Below, in pieces: positions 35,193-44,767 of a stretch of 64,000 nucleotides of DNA. This stretch comes from Rhizobium sp. 11515TR (GTDB lineage Bacteria; Pseudomonadota; Alphaproteobacteria; Rhizobiales; Rhizobiaceae). Each line of letters begins with the position of its first letter. Positions within the stretch are counted from its first letter, which is position 1. Under the pieces are notes generated by a model. That model did no database searches and was not told where the DNA came from. It saw only the letters and a list, made by a program, of their open reading frames with translations. Location of the stretch: the NCBI RefSeq assembly GCF_002277895.1, contig NZ_CP022998.1:3453501-3517500 (forward strand), given 5' to 3'. The translations under genes were made by a program, and so were the position numbers.

Positions 35193-35206
35193 TTTTAAGT
35201 ATAAAA
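35193..35206. promoter_or_regulatory. Palindromic operator TTTTAAGNTTAAAA (site 4)
   Basis: TTTTAAGTATAAAA (12 of 14 matches to site 1, itself symmetrical apart from the centre) lies 113 nt upstream of the CoA-ligase start in the divergent gap 35081-35377. Confidence 0.65.
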
Positions 35207-35322
35207 TATTTTTGATTTCCGATTGATTCGAAAGGGCTATTTTCGATTTTCCTGCTATTATGGGTGCCTACCGAACGTATATCGGAGCAGGAAAAGTCTT
35301 GACGAATGACAGCGACAAGATA

Positions 35323-35336
35323 TTTTAAACTTAAAT
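35323..35336. promoter_or_regulatory. Palindromic operator TTTTAAGNTTAAAA (site 5)
   Basis: TTTTAAACTTAAAT (12 of 14 matches) lies 42 nt upstream of the monooxygenase/reductase start codon, in the same divergent gap as site 4. One regulator could therefore control the ligase and the beta-oxidation operon together. Confidence 0.65.
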
Positions 35337-35377
35337 GATTTTGAGGTCGGCTGCAGCCGAACTAGGAGGGAAAAGCG

Positions 35378-37696
35378 ATGCGCATCGTCTGTATCGGCGG
35401 CGGCCCCGCAGGGCTTTACTTCGCGCTTCTGATGAAGAAGCTCCATCCCGAGCACTCCATCCGCGTCGTCGAGCGCAATCGTCCCTATGATACCTTCGGC
35501 TGGGGTGTCGTCTTCTCCGACGCAACCATGGTTTCGATGCGGGAATGGGACCCGGAAAGTGCCGCCGAAATCGAAGATGCCTTCAACCATTGGGACGATA
35601 TCGAAGTCCTGTTCAAGGGCACCCGCCAGCGCACATCCGGCCACGGCTTTGTCGGCATCGGGCGAAAGAAGCTTCTGAACATTCTGCAGCGCCGCTGCGA
35701 AGCGCTCGGAGTCGAGCTGATCTTCGAAACGGAAGTCAATTCCGATCTCGACTATCCGGATGCCGATCTGGTCATCGGCTCGGACGGCCTCAATTCCAAG
35801 ATTCGCAATCATTACCCGGAAGTCTTCCAGCCTGACATGATCACCCGGCCGAACCGCTATATCTGGCTCGGTACCGACAAGCTGTTCGACGCCTTCACCT
35901 TCGATTTCCGCCGCACCGATCACGGCTGGTTCCAGGCGCATATCTATAAGTTCGACGACAAGACCTCGACCTTCATCGTCGAGACGACGGAAGAGGCCTA
36001 TCTTGCCCATGGCCTCGACAAGATGGACCAGGACGGCTCCATCGCCTTCTGCGAAAACCTGTTCTCGGAAGTGCTTGAAGGCGCTTCGCTGATGACCAAT
36101 GCCCGCCACATCCGAGGCTCCGCCTGGCTGAACTTCAACCGCCTGATCTGCGGCAAGTGGAGCCATTTCAACGGTAATTCCCATGTCGTGCTGATGGGCG
36201 ACGCCGCCCACACCGCGCATTTCGCCATCGGCTCCGGCACCAAGCTCGCTATCGATGACGCCATCGAGCTCACCCGCCAGTTCCAGATCCATGGGCACGA
36301 GAAGGACAAGATACCGGTGGTCCTCGAGACCTACGAGGAAATCCGCCGCGTCGACGTCGCCCGCATCCAGAATGCCGCGCGCAATGCGATGGAATGGTTC
36401 GAAGTCGTTGGCCGCCGTTATGCTGATACGCTCGAGCCGCCGCAATTCATGTATTCGATGCTGACCCGCTCGCAGCGCATTAGCCACGAAAATCTGCGGC
36501 TGCGCGACAAGACCTGGCTCGAAGGCTATGAGCGCTGGTTCGCCGAGAAATCCGGCCTTGCCGTCGGTAACGACCGCTGCCCGCCGCCGATGTTCACGCC
36601 TTATCGCCTGCGCGACGTTCAACTCGTCAACCGTATCGTCGTCTCGCCGATGGCCATGTATTCGGCTGAGAATGGCGTGATGAACGACTTCCATATCGTC
36701 CATCTCGGCTCGCGCGCGCTTGGCGGCGCGGGGCTGATCTTCGCGGAAATGACCTGCGTCACCCCAGATGCCCGCATCACTCCCGGCTGTCTTGGCCTTT
36801 GGAACGAGGAACAGGTCGCGCAATGGAAGCGCCTCGTCGACTTCGTTCACATGAACAGCGCCGCCAAGGTCGGCATCCAGCTCGGCCATGCCGGGCGAAA
36901 GGGCGCGACGAAGCTTGCCTGGGAAGGCATCGACCAGCCGCTCCCCGAAGGCGACTGGCCGCTGATCTCGGCATCCTCAGTCCCCTACCTTAGGAATAGC
37001 CAGGTGCCGAAGGCTATGGATCGCGCCGATATGGACCGCGTCAAAGCCGACTTCATCCGCTCGACGGAACTTGCCATCAAGACCGGCGCCGACTGGCTGG
37101 AACTGCATTGCGCCCACGGCTATCTGTTATCGAGCTTCCTGTCGCCTCTCACCAATCTGCGCGACGACGAGTATGGCGGCAGCCATGAAAACCGCGCTCG
37201 CTACCCGCTGGAGATTTTTCACGCGATCCGCGCCATCTGGCCGGCGGACAAGCCGATCTCGGTTCGCCTCTCCTGCCATGATTGGACCGACGGCGGCAAC
37301 ACGCCGGAGGATGCGGCGATCTTCGCGCGGATGTTCAAGGAGGCCGGCGCCGACCTGATCGACTGCTCCTCGGGCCAGGTCTCGAAACAGGAAAAGCCCG
37401 TCTACGGCCGCCTGTTCCAGACGCCCTTCTCCGACAAGATCCGCAACGAGATCGGCATCCCGACGATTGCCGTTGGTGCGATCTCGGAAGCCGATCATGC
37501 CAATTCGATCATCGCCGCCGGCCGTGCCGATCTCTGCGCCATCGCCCGCCCGCATCTGGCGGACCCGGCGTGGGCGCTGCATGAAGCCGCCAAGATCGGC
37601 CTGACTTCCATTCCCTGGCCGAAGCAATATGTTTCCGGCAAGACGCAGTATGAAACCAACCTCGCCCGCGCGGCCACGGCAGCACCGGCGAAGTGA
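35378..37696 (+). CDS. Bifunctional 2-aminobenzoyl-CoA monooxygenase/reductase (flavin hydroxylase fused to Old Yellow Enzyme domain)
   Basis: In this 772-residue two-domain flavoprotein, residues 1 to about 390 form an aromatic-ring flavin monooxygenase. It has the FAD motif [20 protein letters not shown] and the second FAD motif [18 protein letters not shown]. From about 400 it is an OYE-type FMN oxidoreductase ([52 protein letters not shown]). This fusion is known for the enzyme that hydroxylates and reduces 2-aminobenzoyl-CoA to 2-amino-5-oxocyclohex-1-enecarboxyl-CoA in Azoarcus evansii. Salicylyl-CoA 5-hydroxylase is the common automatic annotation. The ligase and SDR/hydratase neighbours support anthranilate. 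AGGAGGG lies at the start. Confidence 0.92.
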   Translation: MRIVCIGGGPAGLYFALLMKKLHPEHSIRVVERNRPYDTFGWGVVFSDATMVSMREWDPESAAEIEDAFNHWDDIEVLFKGTRQRTSGHGFVGIGRKKLLNILQRRCEALGVELIFETEVNSDLDYPDADLVIGSDGLNSKIRNHYPEVFQPDMITRPNRYIWLGTDKLFDAFTFDFRRTDHGWFQAHIYKFDDKTSTFIVETTEEAYLAHGLDKMDQDGSIAFCENLFSEVLEGASLMTNARHIRGSAWLNFNRLICGKWSHFNGNSHVVLMGDAAHTAHFAIGSGTKLAIDDAIELTRQFQIHGHEKDKIPVVLETYEEIRRVDVARIQNAARNAMEWFEVVGRRYADTLEPPQFMYSMLTRSQRISHENLRLRDKTWLEGYERWFAEKSGLAVGNDRCPPPMFTPYRLRDVQLVNRIVVSPMAMYSAENGVMNDFHIVHLGSRALGGAGLIFAEMTCVTPDARITPGCLGLWNEEQVAQWKRLVDFVHMNSAAKVGIQLGHAGRKGATKLAWEGIDQPLPEGDWPLISASSVPYLRNSQVPKAMDRADMDRVKADFIRSTELAIKTGADWLELHCAHGYLLSSFLSPLTNLRDDEYGGSHENRARYPLEIFHAIRAIWPADKPISVRLSCHDWTDGGNTPEDAAIFARMFKEAGADLIDCSSGQVSKQEKPVYGRLFQTPFSDKIRNEIGIPTIAVGAISEADHANSIIAAGRADLCAIARPHLADPAWALHEAAKIGLTSIPWPKQYVSGKTQYETNLARAATAAPAK

Positions 37697-37703
37697 GGAT
37701 GAT

Positions 37704-38483
37704 ATGACGACTTCGGGCAAACTCAGCGGCCGTCACGCCCTCGTCACCGGGGCCGGCAGCGGCATCGGTGCCGCGATCGCCACGGCACTTGCTGCCGAAG
37801 GCGCGCGTGTCAGCCTAGCTGGTCGCCGCCGCGAGCCGCTGGAAGCGGTTGCCGCCGAAATCGGCGCCCATGCATTCGTGGTCGATGGCTTCGATGTCAC
37901 CAGCCCCGACGCCGTTGCCCAGGGCCTTGCCAAGGCACGCGAAAAATTCGGCCCCGTCGATATTCTCGTCAACAATGCCGGCGAAGCACCGAGCGCCCCC
38001 TTCGAGAAGACGAGTCTTGAAGCTTGGAATCAGGTCCTCTCAGTCGATCTGACGGGTGTTTTCGTCGTGACGCAAGCAGTTCTGCCTGACCTCAAAGCTC
38101 ACGGCTCGGGCGCGCGCATCATCAATATTGCCTCGACGGCCGGCCTGAAAGGCTACGCTTACGTCTCGGCTTACGTCGCCGCCAAGCACGGCGTCGTCGG
38201 CCTCACCCGCTCGCTGGCGCTGGAACTGGTGAAAACGGGCATCACGGTCAATGCCGTCTGCCCCGGCTTTACCGATACGCCGATCATCCAGCGCTCGATC
38301 GAGACGATCGTCGCCAAGACCGGGCGCACGGCCGAACAGGCACTCGGCGAATTCACGAAATACAATCCGCAGGGACGTCTCGTCAAGCCGGAAGAGGTTG
38401 CCGATACCGTGCTCTGGCTGGCCTCGCCGGCCGCAGTATCGATCAATGGACAGGCAATCGCGGTTGCCGGTGGGGAGATTTGA
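37704..38483 (+). CDS. Short-chain dehydrogenase, probable alicyclic hydroxyacyl-CoA dehydrogenase
   Basis: The ATG at 37704 follows GAGGATG, 7 nt after the previous stop (259 residues). The NAD motif is ALVTGAGSGIGAAIA. The catalytic Ser is in NIASTAGLKG and the Tyr/Lys pair in YVAAKHGVVG. It likely interconverts ring alcohol and ketone groups of the reduced CoA ester in the anthranilate route, or carries out a 3-hydroxyacyl-CoA step. The exact substrate is inferred from the operon. Confidence 0.9.
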   Translation: MTTSGKLSGRHALVTGAGSGIGAAIATALAAEGARVSLAGRRREPLEAVAAEIGAHAFVVDGFDVTSPDAVAQGLAKAREKFGPVDILVNNAGEAPSAPFEKTSLEAWNQVLSVDLTGVFVVTQAVLPDLKAHGSGARIINIASTAGLKGYAYVSAYVAAKHGVVGLTRSLALELVKTGITVNAVCPGFTDTPIIQRSIETIVAKTGRTAEQALGEFTKYNPQGRLVKPEEVADTVLWLASPAAVSINGQAIAVAGGEI

Positions 38484-38486
38484 GGA

Positions 38487-39338
38487 ATGAGCGATCGGGA
38501 CATGACGATGAAGGGGCATCTGAAGCCCTTCAAGGATTACAAGCCTGAGCACTTCCTCTGGGATGTCAGTGAAGACGGCCGCGTCGCCACCATCCGCCTG
38601 AACCGCCCAGAACGTAAGAACCCGCTGACCTTCGACAGCTATGCCGAACTGCGCGATCTCTTCCGCGACCTCGTTTACGCGTCAGATATCCGCGCCATCG
38701 TGCTGACCGGAGCCGGCGGCAACTTCTCCTCCGGCGGCGACGTCTTCGAGATCATCGAGCCGCTGACGCGCATGGCAATGCCCGAGCTTCTCGCCTTCAC
38801 GCGCATGACCGGCGATCTCGTCAAGGCGATGCGCAAGTGCCCGCAGCCGATCGTCTCGGCAGTCGACGGCATCTGCGCCGGCGCCGGCGCCATCCTGGCC
38901 ATGGCCTCCGATCTGAGGCTCGCGACGCCGGAAGCAAAGACGGCCTTCCTGTTCACCCGCGTCGGCCTTGCCGGTGCGGACATGGGCGCTTGCGGCATCC
39001 TGCCCCGCATCATCGGCCAGGGCCGCGCCGCCGAACTCCTCTTCACCGGCCGCTCGATGACGGCAGCGGAAGGACAAGCCTGGGGCTTCTATAACGGCCT
39101 GCACGACGGCGCCGACCTCGAAAGCGAAGCGGTCAAGCTCGCCCGCTCGCTGGCCGACGGCCCATGGTTCGCGCACGGCATAACCAAGACCATGCTGAAC
39201 CAGGAATGGGCGATGGGCATCGATGAAATGATCGAATCCGAGGCGCAGGCGCAGGCGATCTGCATGGCGACGCAGGATTTCCGCCGCGCCTTCGAGGCTT
39301 TCGCCGTCAAGCGTCGGCCGGAATTCCAGGGGGATTGA
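38487..39338 (+). CDS. Enoyl-CoA hydratase/isomerase family protein
   Basis: The 283-residue crotonase has oxyanion-hole segments [17 protein letters not shown] and [20 protein letters not shown]. It lacks the classic catalytic Glu pair in an obvious form at the second site ([16 protein letters not shown]), so ring-opening hydrolysis or another crotonase reaction is as likely as hydration. An N-terminal extension of about 25 residues precedes the fold. The gaps to both neighbours are 3-4 nt, so it is cotranscribed. Confidence 0.88.
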   Translation: MSDRDMTMKGHLKPFKDYKPEHFLWDVSEDGRVATIRLNRPERKNPLTFDSYAELRDLFRDLVYASDIRAIVLTGAGGNFSSGGDVFEIIEPLTRMAMPELLAFTRMTGDLVKAMRKCPQPIVSAVDGICAGAGAILAMASDLRLATPEAKTAFLFTRVGLAGADMGACGILPRIIGQGRAAELLFTGRSMTAAEGQAWGFYNGLHDGADLESEAVKLARSLADGPWFAHGITKTMLNQEWAMGIDEMIESEAQAQAICMATQDFRRAFEAFAVKRRPEFQGD

Positions 39339-39342
39339 GGGG

Positions 39343-40524
39343 ATGTCCGCGACAAACAGCCTCCCCGGCCCGACGCGCGATCATCTGGATTGGCCCTTCT
39401 TCGAGGAGCGCCATCATCGTTTTGCCGCCGAGGTCGATGCCTTCGCGAAATCCGGCGCGATGACGTCTATCGATCACGCCGATATCGATAGCGCTTGCCG
39501 AAAGCTGGTCAAGTCACTGGGCGAAGCCGGGCTTTTGACTGCTGCGACAGGCGCGTCCGACAGCGAGCCGCTGATCGATTCCCGCATGGTCTGCCTCGCC
39601 CGCGAAACGCTCGCCTGGCATGACGGCCTTGCCGATTTTGCCTTTGCCATGCAGGGGCTCGGCACCGGAGCCATCGGCCTCTCCGGTTCGCCCGAATTGC
39701 GTTCAGCCGTTCTGCCCAAGGTGCGCTCGGGTGGCTGGCTCGCCGCCTTCGCGCTATCGGAAAAGGATGCCGGCTCCGATGTCGCCGCCATGAGCTGCGC
39801 TGCCCGTCTCGATGGCGATCACTATGTGCTCGATGGCGAGAAGACCTGGATTTCCAATGGCGGCATTGCCGATGTCTACACCGTCTTCGCGCGCACCGGC
39901 GAAGCGCCGGGTACCCGCGGCATCTCGGCCTTCGTCGTCATTGCTGATGATCCCGGCTTCTCGATTGCCGAACGCATCGAGGTGATCGCGCCGCATCCGC
40001 TGGCAACGATCCGCTTCGACAATTGCCGCATTCCCGCTTCGCGCCGTCTCGGCGCAGCCGGCGAAGGCTTCAAGATTGCCATGCGCACGCTCGATATCTT
40101 CCGCGCCTCGGTCGCCGCTGCCGGCCTCGGCTTTGCCCGCCGCGCGCTCGATGAAGCGCTTGCCCACGCGCGCTCACGTCCGATGTTCGGCGGCGCCCTT
40201 GCCGACCTTCAGTTGACGCAGGCCTCCCTCGGCGATATGGCGACCGGCATCGACGCGGCGGCATTGCTCACCTACCGGGCGGCCTGGCGTCGTGACGTGC
40301 AGCGCTTGCCGACGACGCGCGAAGCCGCCATGGCCAAGATGACGGCGACGGAAACCGCGCAAAGCGTCATCGACCGCGCCGTCCAACTCTTTGGCGGCCG
40401 TGGCGTTAAATCGGGCGAGATAACGGAAAAACTCTATCGGGAGATCCGCGCGCTTCGCATCTATGAAGGTGCGACGGAAGTTCAAAAACTCATCGTCGCG
40501 CGCGAACTTTTGAAGACCAATTAA
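39343..40524 (+). CDS. Acyl-CoA dehydrogenase family protein
   Basis: The 393-residue protein has a complete acyl-CoA dehydrogenase fold: FAD-binding segments [16 protein letters not shown] and [21 protein letters not shown], then the C-terminal helical domain. The carboxy-terminal [22 protein letters not shown] contains the usual catalytic Glu. It probably introduces a double bond into the saturated or alicyclic CoA intermediate. It starts 4 nt after the hydratase, and its stop overlaps (TAATG) an upstream ATG of the next gene. Confidence 0.92.
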   Translation: MSATNSLPGPTRDHLDWPFFEERHHRFAAEVDAFAKSGAMTSIDHADIDSACRKLVKSLGEAGLLTAATGASDSEPLIDSRMVCLARETLAWHDGLADFAFAMQGLGTGAIGLSGSPELRSAVLPKVRSGGWLAAFALSEKDAGSDVAAMSCAARLDGDHYVLDGEKTWISNGGIADVYTVFARTGEAPGTRGISAFVVIADDPGFSIAERIEVIAPHPLATIRFDNCRIPASRRLGAAGEGFKIAMRTLDIFRASVAAAGLGFARRALDEALAHARSRPMFGGALADLQLTQASLGDMATGIDAAALLTYRAAWRRDVQRLPTTREAAMAKMTATETAQSVIDRAVQLFGGRGVKSGEITEKLYREIRALRIYEGATEVQKLIVARELLKTN

Positions 40525-40538
40525 TGGGAGATACCAGC

Positions 40539-41719
40539 ATGAGCCGCGAGATTTTCGACTGGGCCGACCCGTTCCGGCTGACGGAGCAGTTGAGCGACGA
40601 CGAAAGAATGGTGCTGGATACCGCGCATTCCTACGCGCAGGAAAAGCTCGCGCCCCGTGTCCTCGAAGCCTTCCGCCACGAAAAGACCGATCCGGCCATC
40701 TTCCGTGAAATGGGTGAACTCGGCCTGCTCGGCCCGACGATATCCCCGGAATATGGCGGCGCCGGCCTCGGCTATGTCGCCTACGGCCTGATCGCCCGTG
40801 AAGTCGAGCGCGTCGACAGCGGCTACCGCTCGATGATGAGCGTGCAGTCCTCGCTCGTCATGGTGCCGATCGAGACCTTCGGCTCGGAAGCGCAGAAGCA
40901 GAAATACCTGCCGAAGCTTGCGACTGGCGAATGGATCGGCTGCTTCGGCCTCACCGAACCGAACCATGGCTCCGATCCCGGCTCGATGGTGACTCGCGCT
41001 AAAAAGATTGATGGCGGCTACAGCCTGACCGGCGCCAAGACCTGGATTTCGAACGCGCCGATCGCCGATGTCTTCGTCGTATGGGCCAAGACCGAGGATG
41101 GTCTCATCCGCGGCTTCATCCTTGAAAAGGGCTGGAAGGGCCTGTCCGCCCCGCCATTCACGGCAAGGTGGGCCTGCGCGCCTCCATAACGGGCGAAGTC
41201 GTGATGGATAACGTCTTTGTGCCCGAAGAAAACCTGATGCCGAACGTATCAGGCCTCAAGGGTCCCTTCACCTGCCTCAACTCGGCGCGCTTCGGCATTG
41301 CCTGGGGTGCGCTCGGCGCGGCGGAGGATTGTTACGCCAAGGCACGCCAATATGTGCTCGACCGCAAACAATTCGGCCGTCCGCTTGCCGCTAACCAGCT
41401 GATCCAGAAGAAGCTCGCCGACATGGTGACCGAGATCACGCTTGGCCTGCAGGGTTGCCTGCGCCTCGGCCGCATGAAGGAAGAAGGCCATCCGCCTGTC
41501 GAACTCACCTCCATCCTCAAGCGCAACAGCTGCGGCAAGGCGCTGGATATCGCCCGCGCCGCCCGCGACATGCTGGGTGGTAACGGCATTTCCGATGAGT
41601 TCGGCATCGCCCGCCATCTCGTCAACCTCGAAGTGGTCAACACCTATGAGGGCACGCACGACATCCACGCCCTCATCCTCGGCCGCGCCATCACCGGCAT
41701 CGCCGCCTTTTCGAACTGA
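40539..41719 (+). pseudogene. Glutaryl-CoA-dehydrogenase-like acyl-CoA dehydrogenase with a -1 frameshift
   Basis: The ATG at 40539 ([14 protein letters not shown]) has GGGAG 7 nt upstream. The frame runs to a stop near 41189, but after GLSAPP (41150-41155) the family sequence ([27 protein letters not shown]) continues in another frame up to 41719. One base is missing around 41151-41156. The joined protein would be about 394 residues with all parts, including the catalytic Glu in [19 protein letters not shown]. Either the gene is broken, or there is a sequencing or assembly error, or a rare translational shift. Its family converts glutaryl-CoA to crotonyl-CoA, the expected end of a ring-cleavage route. 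Confidence 0.88.
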
Positions 41720-41727
41720 GGCGCGCT

Positions 41728-42159
41728 TTGGCATTCAAGACCACCAGACCCCTGCGCTTCGGAGATTGCGATCCCTCCGGGATCGCCTATTTCCCATCCT
41801 ATCTGAACATCCTCGTCGGGGTGCTGGAAGACTATTTCGCTTCGATCGGCTTCTCCTGGCGAAAGCTGATCGACGACCGCCGCATCGGTGTCCCCACCGT
41901 GCGGCTCGATCTGACCTTCATCAAGCCGGGCCTGCAAGGCGACAATCTCGAATTCCTGCTTTCTGTCCATGGTATCGGCCGCTCCTCGCTCGATCTGCAA
42001 CATCAGGTCTCGGCGAATGGCCATATGCTGTGGACGGCCAAACACCGCGTCGTCGCCACCTCGCTCGATACGCATAAATCCCTTGAATGGCCGGATGATC
42101 TCCGCGCCGCACTGACCTCTCATCTGGAGACGACCGATGCACACCATTCTGCAACCTGA
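41728..42159 (+). CDS. Acyl-CoA thioesterase, 4HBT hot-dog family
   Basis: A TTG start at 41728 gives 143 residues. The catalytic Asp of the 4-hydroxybenzoyl-CoA thioesterase family is in LRFGDCDPSGIAYFPSYLNIL, followed by the hot-dog helix. It may recycle CoA from dead-end aromatic or alicyclic CoA esters. Its end overlaps the RidA gene by 23 nt, indicating coupling. Confidence 0.87.
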   Translation: MAFKTTRPLRFGDCDPSGIAYFPSYLNILVGVLEDYFASIGFSWRKLIDDRRIGVPTVRLDLTFIKPGLQGDNLEFLLSVHGIGRSSLDLQHQVSANGHMLWTAKHRVVATSLDTHKSLEWPDDLRAALTSHLETTDAHHSAT

Positions 42160-42532
42160 AGGCTGGGCCAAGCCGATCGGCTATGCCAATGGTATGGCGG
42201 CGACGGGCCGCATGGTGTTCGTCGGCGGCCAAGTCGGCTGGAATGCCGCCTGCGAATTCGAAAGCGACGATTTCGTCGAGCAGGTGCGCCAGACACTGAA
42301 GAATGTCGTCGCCATCCTTGCCGAAGGTGGTGCTGAGCCGAAGCACATCACCTCGATGACCTGGTATTTCACCGACAAGCAGGAATATCTCGGCAATCTG
42401 AAGGGGATCGGTCAGGCCTATCGCGAGATCATCGGCCGGCACTTCCCGGCCATGGCCGCCGTGCAGGTCGTCGCCCTCGTCGAAGATCGTGCCAAGATCG
42501 AGATCCAGGCGACGGCAGTCATCCCGGAATAA
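42137..42532 (+). CDS. RidA/YjgF-family enamine/imine deaminase
   Basis: The 131-residue protein has the RidA fold with the beta-hairpin segment RMVFVGGQVGWNAACEF and the C-terminal PAMAAVQVVALVEDRAKIEIQATAVI. The usual RidA catalytic Arg region (Arg-Pro-x-Arg-type) is altered to AMAAVQVVAL, so activity like that of E. coli RidA cannot be assumed. The monooxygenase/reductase product carries an enamine, so a specialised deaminase making the ring ketone and ammonia would fit this operon position. Confidence 0.88.
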   Translation: MHTILQPEGWAKPIGYANGMAATGRMVFVGGQVGWNAACEFESDDFVEQVRQTLKNVVAILAEGGAEPKHITSMTWYFTDKQEYLGNLKGIGQAYREIIGRHFPAMAAVQVVALVEDRAKIEIQATAVIPE

Positions 42533-42572
42533 TACAGGGCTATCGCCTATGGGCGGATCGGCACCGGAAATT

Positions 42573-42708
42573 CCTTCTCCCCTTGGGGAGAAGGTGGCCC
42601 GAAGGGTCGGATGAGGGGGTTATCGATTTGAATTCATGGATTTTCGTAGTCTTGGCGGGCTCCCCCCCTCATCCGCCTGGCGGCACCTTCTCCCCGCTGG
42701 GGAGAAGG
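42573..42708. repeat. RIME-like intergenic mosaic repeat (copy 2)
   Basis: CCTTCTCCCC/GGGGAGAAGG at 42573-42594, with the adjoining GTGGCCCGAAGGGTCGGATG, is inverted at the right end (ATCCGCCTGGCGGCACCTTC, then CTCCCCGCTGGGGAG). The whole is thus a large palindrome. It separates RidA from the FadB-like gene within the otherwise compact operon; the rest of the gap 42533-42778 has no gene. Confidence 0.78.
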
Positions 42709-42778
42709 GAGGCAGCTGCGATTTCAGTTCATATGCGATACCCTTGCGGAATAACATTTGGATGGGCAGATAGTAATC

Positions 42779-44746
42779 ATGTCGGCACTGCGCTTTTCGG
42801 ACACTATTTCGGCTGCATTGGCCGACGGAATTCTCGTCGTCACCATAGACAACGCCCCCGTCAATGCGCTTTCCGCCGATGTGAGGAGCGGTCTGATGGC
42901 CGCGCTCGAGCATGCCGAGAAAGATGGTGCAGTCGCCGGCGTCGTGCTCACGGGTGCGGGCAACAGCTTCATCGGCGGCGCCGATATCAAGGAATTCGGC
43001 AAGCCGCCGGTCGAGCCGCATCTACCTGATGTCATCTCCCGCATCGAAGCCTTCGCCAAGCCCGTTGTCGCCGCGATCAATGGCGTGGCCCTCGGCGGCG
43101 GTCTGGAAGCGGCACTCGCCTGCCATCGTCGCCTCGCCGCGCCGACCGCCAAACTCGGCCTTCCCGAAGTCAAGCTCGGCATCGTACCCGGCGCCGGCGG
43201 CACGCAGCGCCTGCCGCGGCTCACAGGCATCGCCGCCGCTATCGACATGACCGCCAATGCACGCATCGTCTCTGCCGCGGAAGCGCTCAAGCTCGGTATC
43301 GTGGACGGCGTGGCCAAAGGTGAACTGATCGCCGAAGCTATCGCCGACGCCCAGACGGCCAACGCCACATCGTTGCGCCGCACGGGATCGCGGACCGTTC
43401 CTCCGGAAGCTACAGATGCGATCGACAAGGCGGCATCGGACGCATTGCGCAAGGCGCGCGGCCAGCGCGCACCGGTCGAAGCCATCCGCCTCGTGCGCCT
43501 GGCGGCGACCGCCCCTTTATCGGAAGGGCTTGCCGAGGAACGCCGCACCTTTATTGCCCTTCGCGACAGCGAAGAAGCCGCAGCGTTGCGTCATGTCTTC
43601 TTCGCGGAACGCGCCGCCGGCAAGGTCGAGGGGTTGGAGGCCGTCGCTCCACGCAGTATCGAAACCATCGGTATTGTCGGCACTGGTCTGATGGGATCAG
43701 GCATTGCCGTTTCCGCCCTCAACGGCGGCTTCCGCGTGATCGGCGTCGAGCAGACCATCGATGCTGCAGACAAGGGCCGCGAACGGATCGCTGGCCTCCT
43801 CGACAAGGCGATGCAATCCGGTCGCCTCGATGCAGCTGGCCGCGAAGATCGCCTCAGCCGGCTGACCATTACCGCCGATATGCAGCAGCTGACACAGGCC
43901 GATCTCGTCATCGAAGCCGTTTTCGATGATCTCACCGTCAAGACCGACCTCTTCCAGCGCCTCGATGCGATCGTTCGCGCCGATGCGATCCTTGCGACCA
44001 ATACGAGCTATCTCGACCCCGATGCCATTGCTGCGGCCACCAAGCTGCCAGAGCGCGTCGTCGGCCTGCACTTCTTCTCGCCTGCCAATATCATGCGGCT
44101 CCTGGAAGTGGTGAAGTGCAAGAACACGGCGCCGGATGTGCTGGCGACAGCCCTTACCCTGGCAAAGCGGCTCGGCAAGCTGCCTGTCGTATCGGGCGTC
44201 ACTGAAGGCTTTATCGGTAACCGCATCTTTTCCGCCTATCGCCGCGAAGCGGAATACATGGTCGAAGATGGCGCCTCGCCGCAGGAGATCGACGCAGCAC
44301 TGGAGGCCTACGGCTTTCCGATGGGGCCTTTTGCTGTGTTCGATATGGCAGGTTTGGAAATCGCCTGGGCGCGCCGCAAGCGGCAAGCCGCGACACGCGA
44401 TCCGGCGGAACGCTACGTCGTCATCGCCGACCGGCTCTGCGAAGCCGGCCGTTTCGGCCAGAAGACCGGCCGCGGCTGGTATGCCTATCCCAACGGCAAA
44501 CGGACTGTTGATCCCGAGGTAACGGCCATGATCGAAGCCGCACGCGCCGAAAAAGGCATCGTCCCGAAGAGCTTCACCGCGGAAGAGATCGTCAGCCGCT
44601 TACTGAAAGCCATGGTTGACGAAGGCGAGGCGTTGCTTGCAGAAGGCATCGCTGCGCGCGCCAGCGATATCGATCTCGTCATGATCAATGGCTACGGCTT
44701 TCCGGCCAGCAAGGGCGGCCCGATGTTTGCGGCCGGCCGCCGCTGA
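42779..44746 (+). CDS. FadB-like fusion: enoyl-CoA hydratase / 3-hydroxyacyl-CoA dehydrogenase
   Basis: The ATG at 42779 (MSALRFSDTISA, 655 residues) is preferred over a TTG at 42758, though neither has a strong ribosome site. Residues 1 to about 190 are a crotonase (NSFIGGADIKEFG, VALGGGLEAALACHRRLAAP, LPEVKLGIVPGAGGTQRLPR). From about 300 there is the NAD-binding 3-hydroxyacyl-CoA dehydrogenase domain (IGIVGTGLMGSGIAVSALNGG, then PGFIGNR-like TEGFIGNRIFSAY). It completes beta-oxidation of the opened ring. No thiolase gene follows in the window. Confidence 0.94.
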   Translation: MSALRFSDTISAALADGILVVTIDNAPVNALSADVRSGLMAALEHAEKDGAVAGVVLTGAGNSFIGGADIKEFGKPPVEPHLPDVISRIEAFAKPVVAAINGVALGGGLEAALACHRRLAAPTAKLGLPEVKLGIVPGAGGTQRLPRLTGIAAAIDMTANARIVSAAEALKLGIVDGVAKGELIAEAIADAQTANATSLRRTGSRTVPPEATDAIDKAASDALRKARGQRAPVEAIRLVRLAATAPLSEGLAEERRTFIALRDSEEAAALRHVFFAERAAGKVEGLEAVAPRSIETIGIVGTGLMGSGIAVSALNGGFRVIGVEQTIDAADKGRERIAGLLDKAMQSGRLDAAGREDRLSRLTITADMQQLTQADLVIEAVFDDLTVKTDLFQRLDAIVRADAILATNTSYLDPDAIAAATKLPERVVGLHFFSPANIMRLLEVVKCKNTAPDVLATALTLAKRLGKLPVVSGVTEGFIGNRIFSAYRREAEYMVEDGASPQEIDAALEAYGFPMGPFAVFDMAGLEIAWARRKRQAATRDPAERYVVIADRLCEAGRFGQKTGRGWYAYPNGKRTVDPEVTAMIEAARAEKGIVPKSFTAEEIVSRLLKAMVDEGEALLAEGIAARASDIDLVMINGYGFPASKGGPMFAAGRR

Positions 44747-44767
44747 AAGCAGTCACTGACAACGGGG

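Noticed and set aside
35258..36889. A 543-codon open frame on the minus strand opposite the monooxygenase/reductase gene
   Set aside because: Its composition is that of a GC-rich antisense shadow; the plus-strand frame has clear enzyme motifs and a ribosome site.
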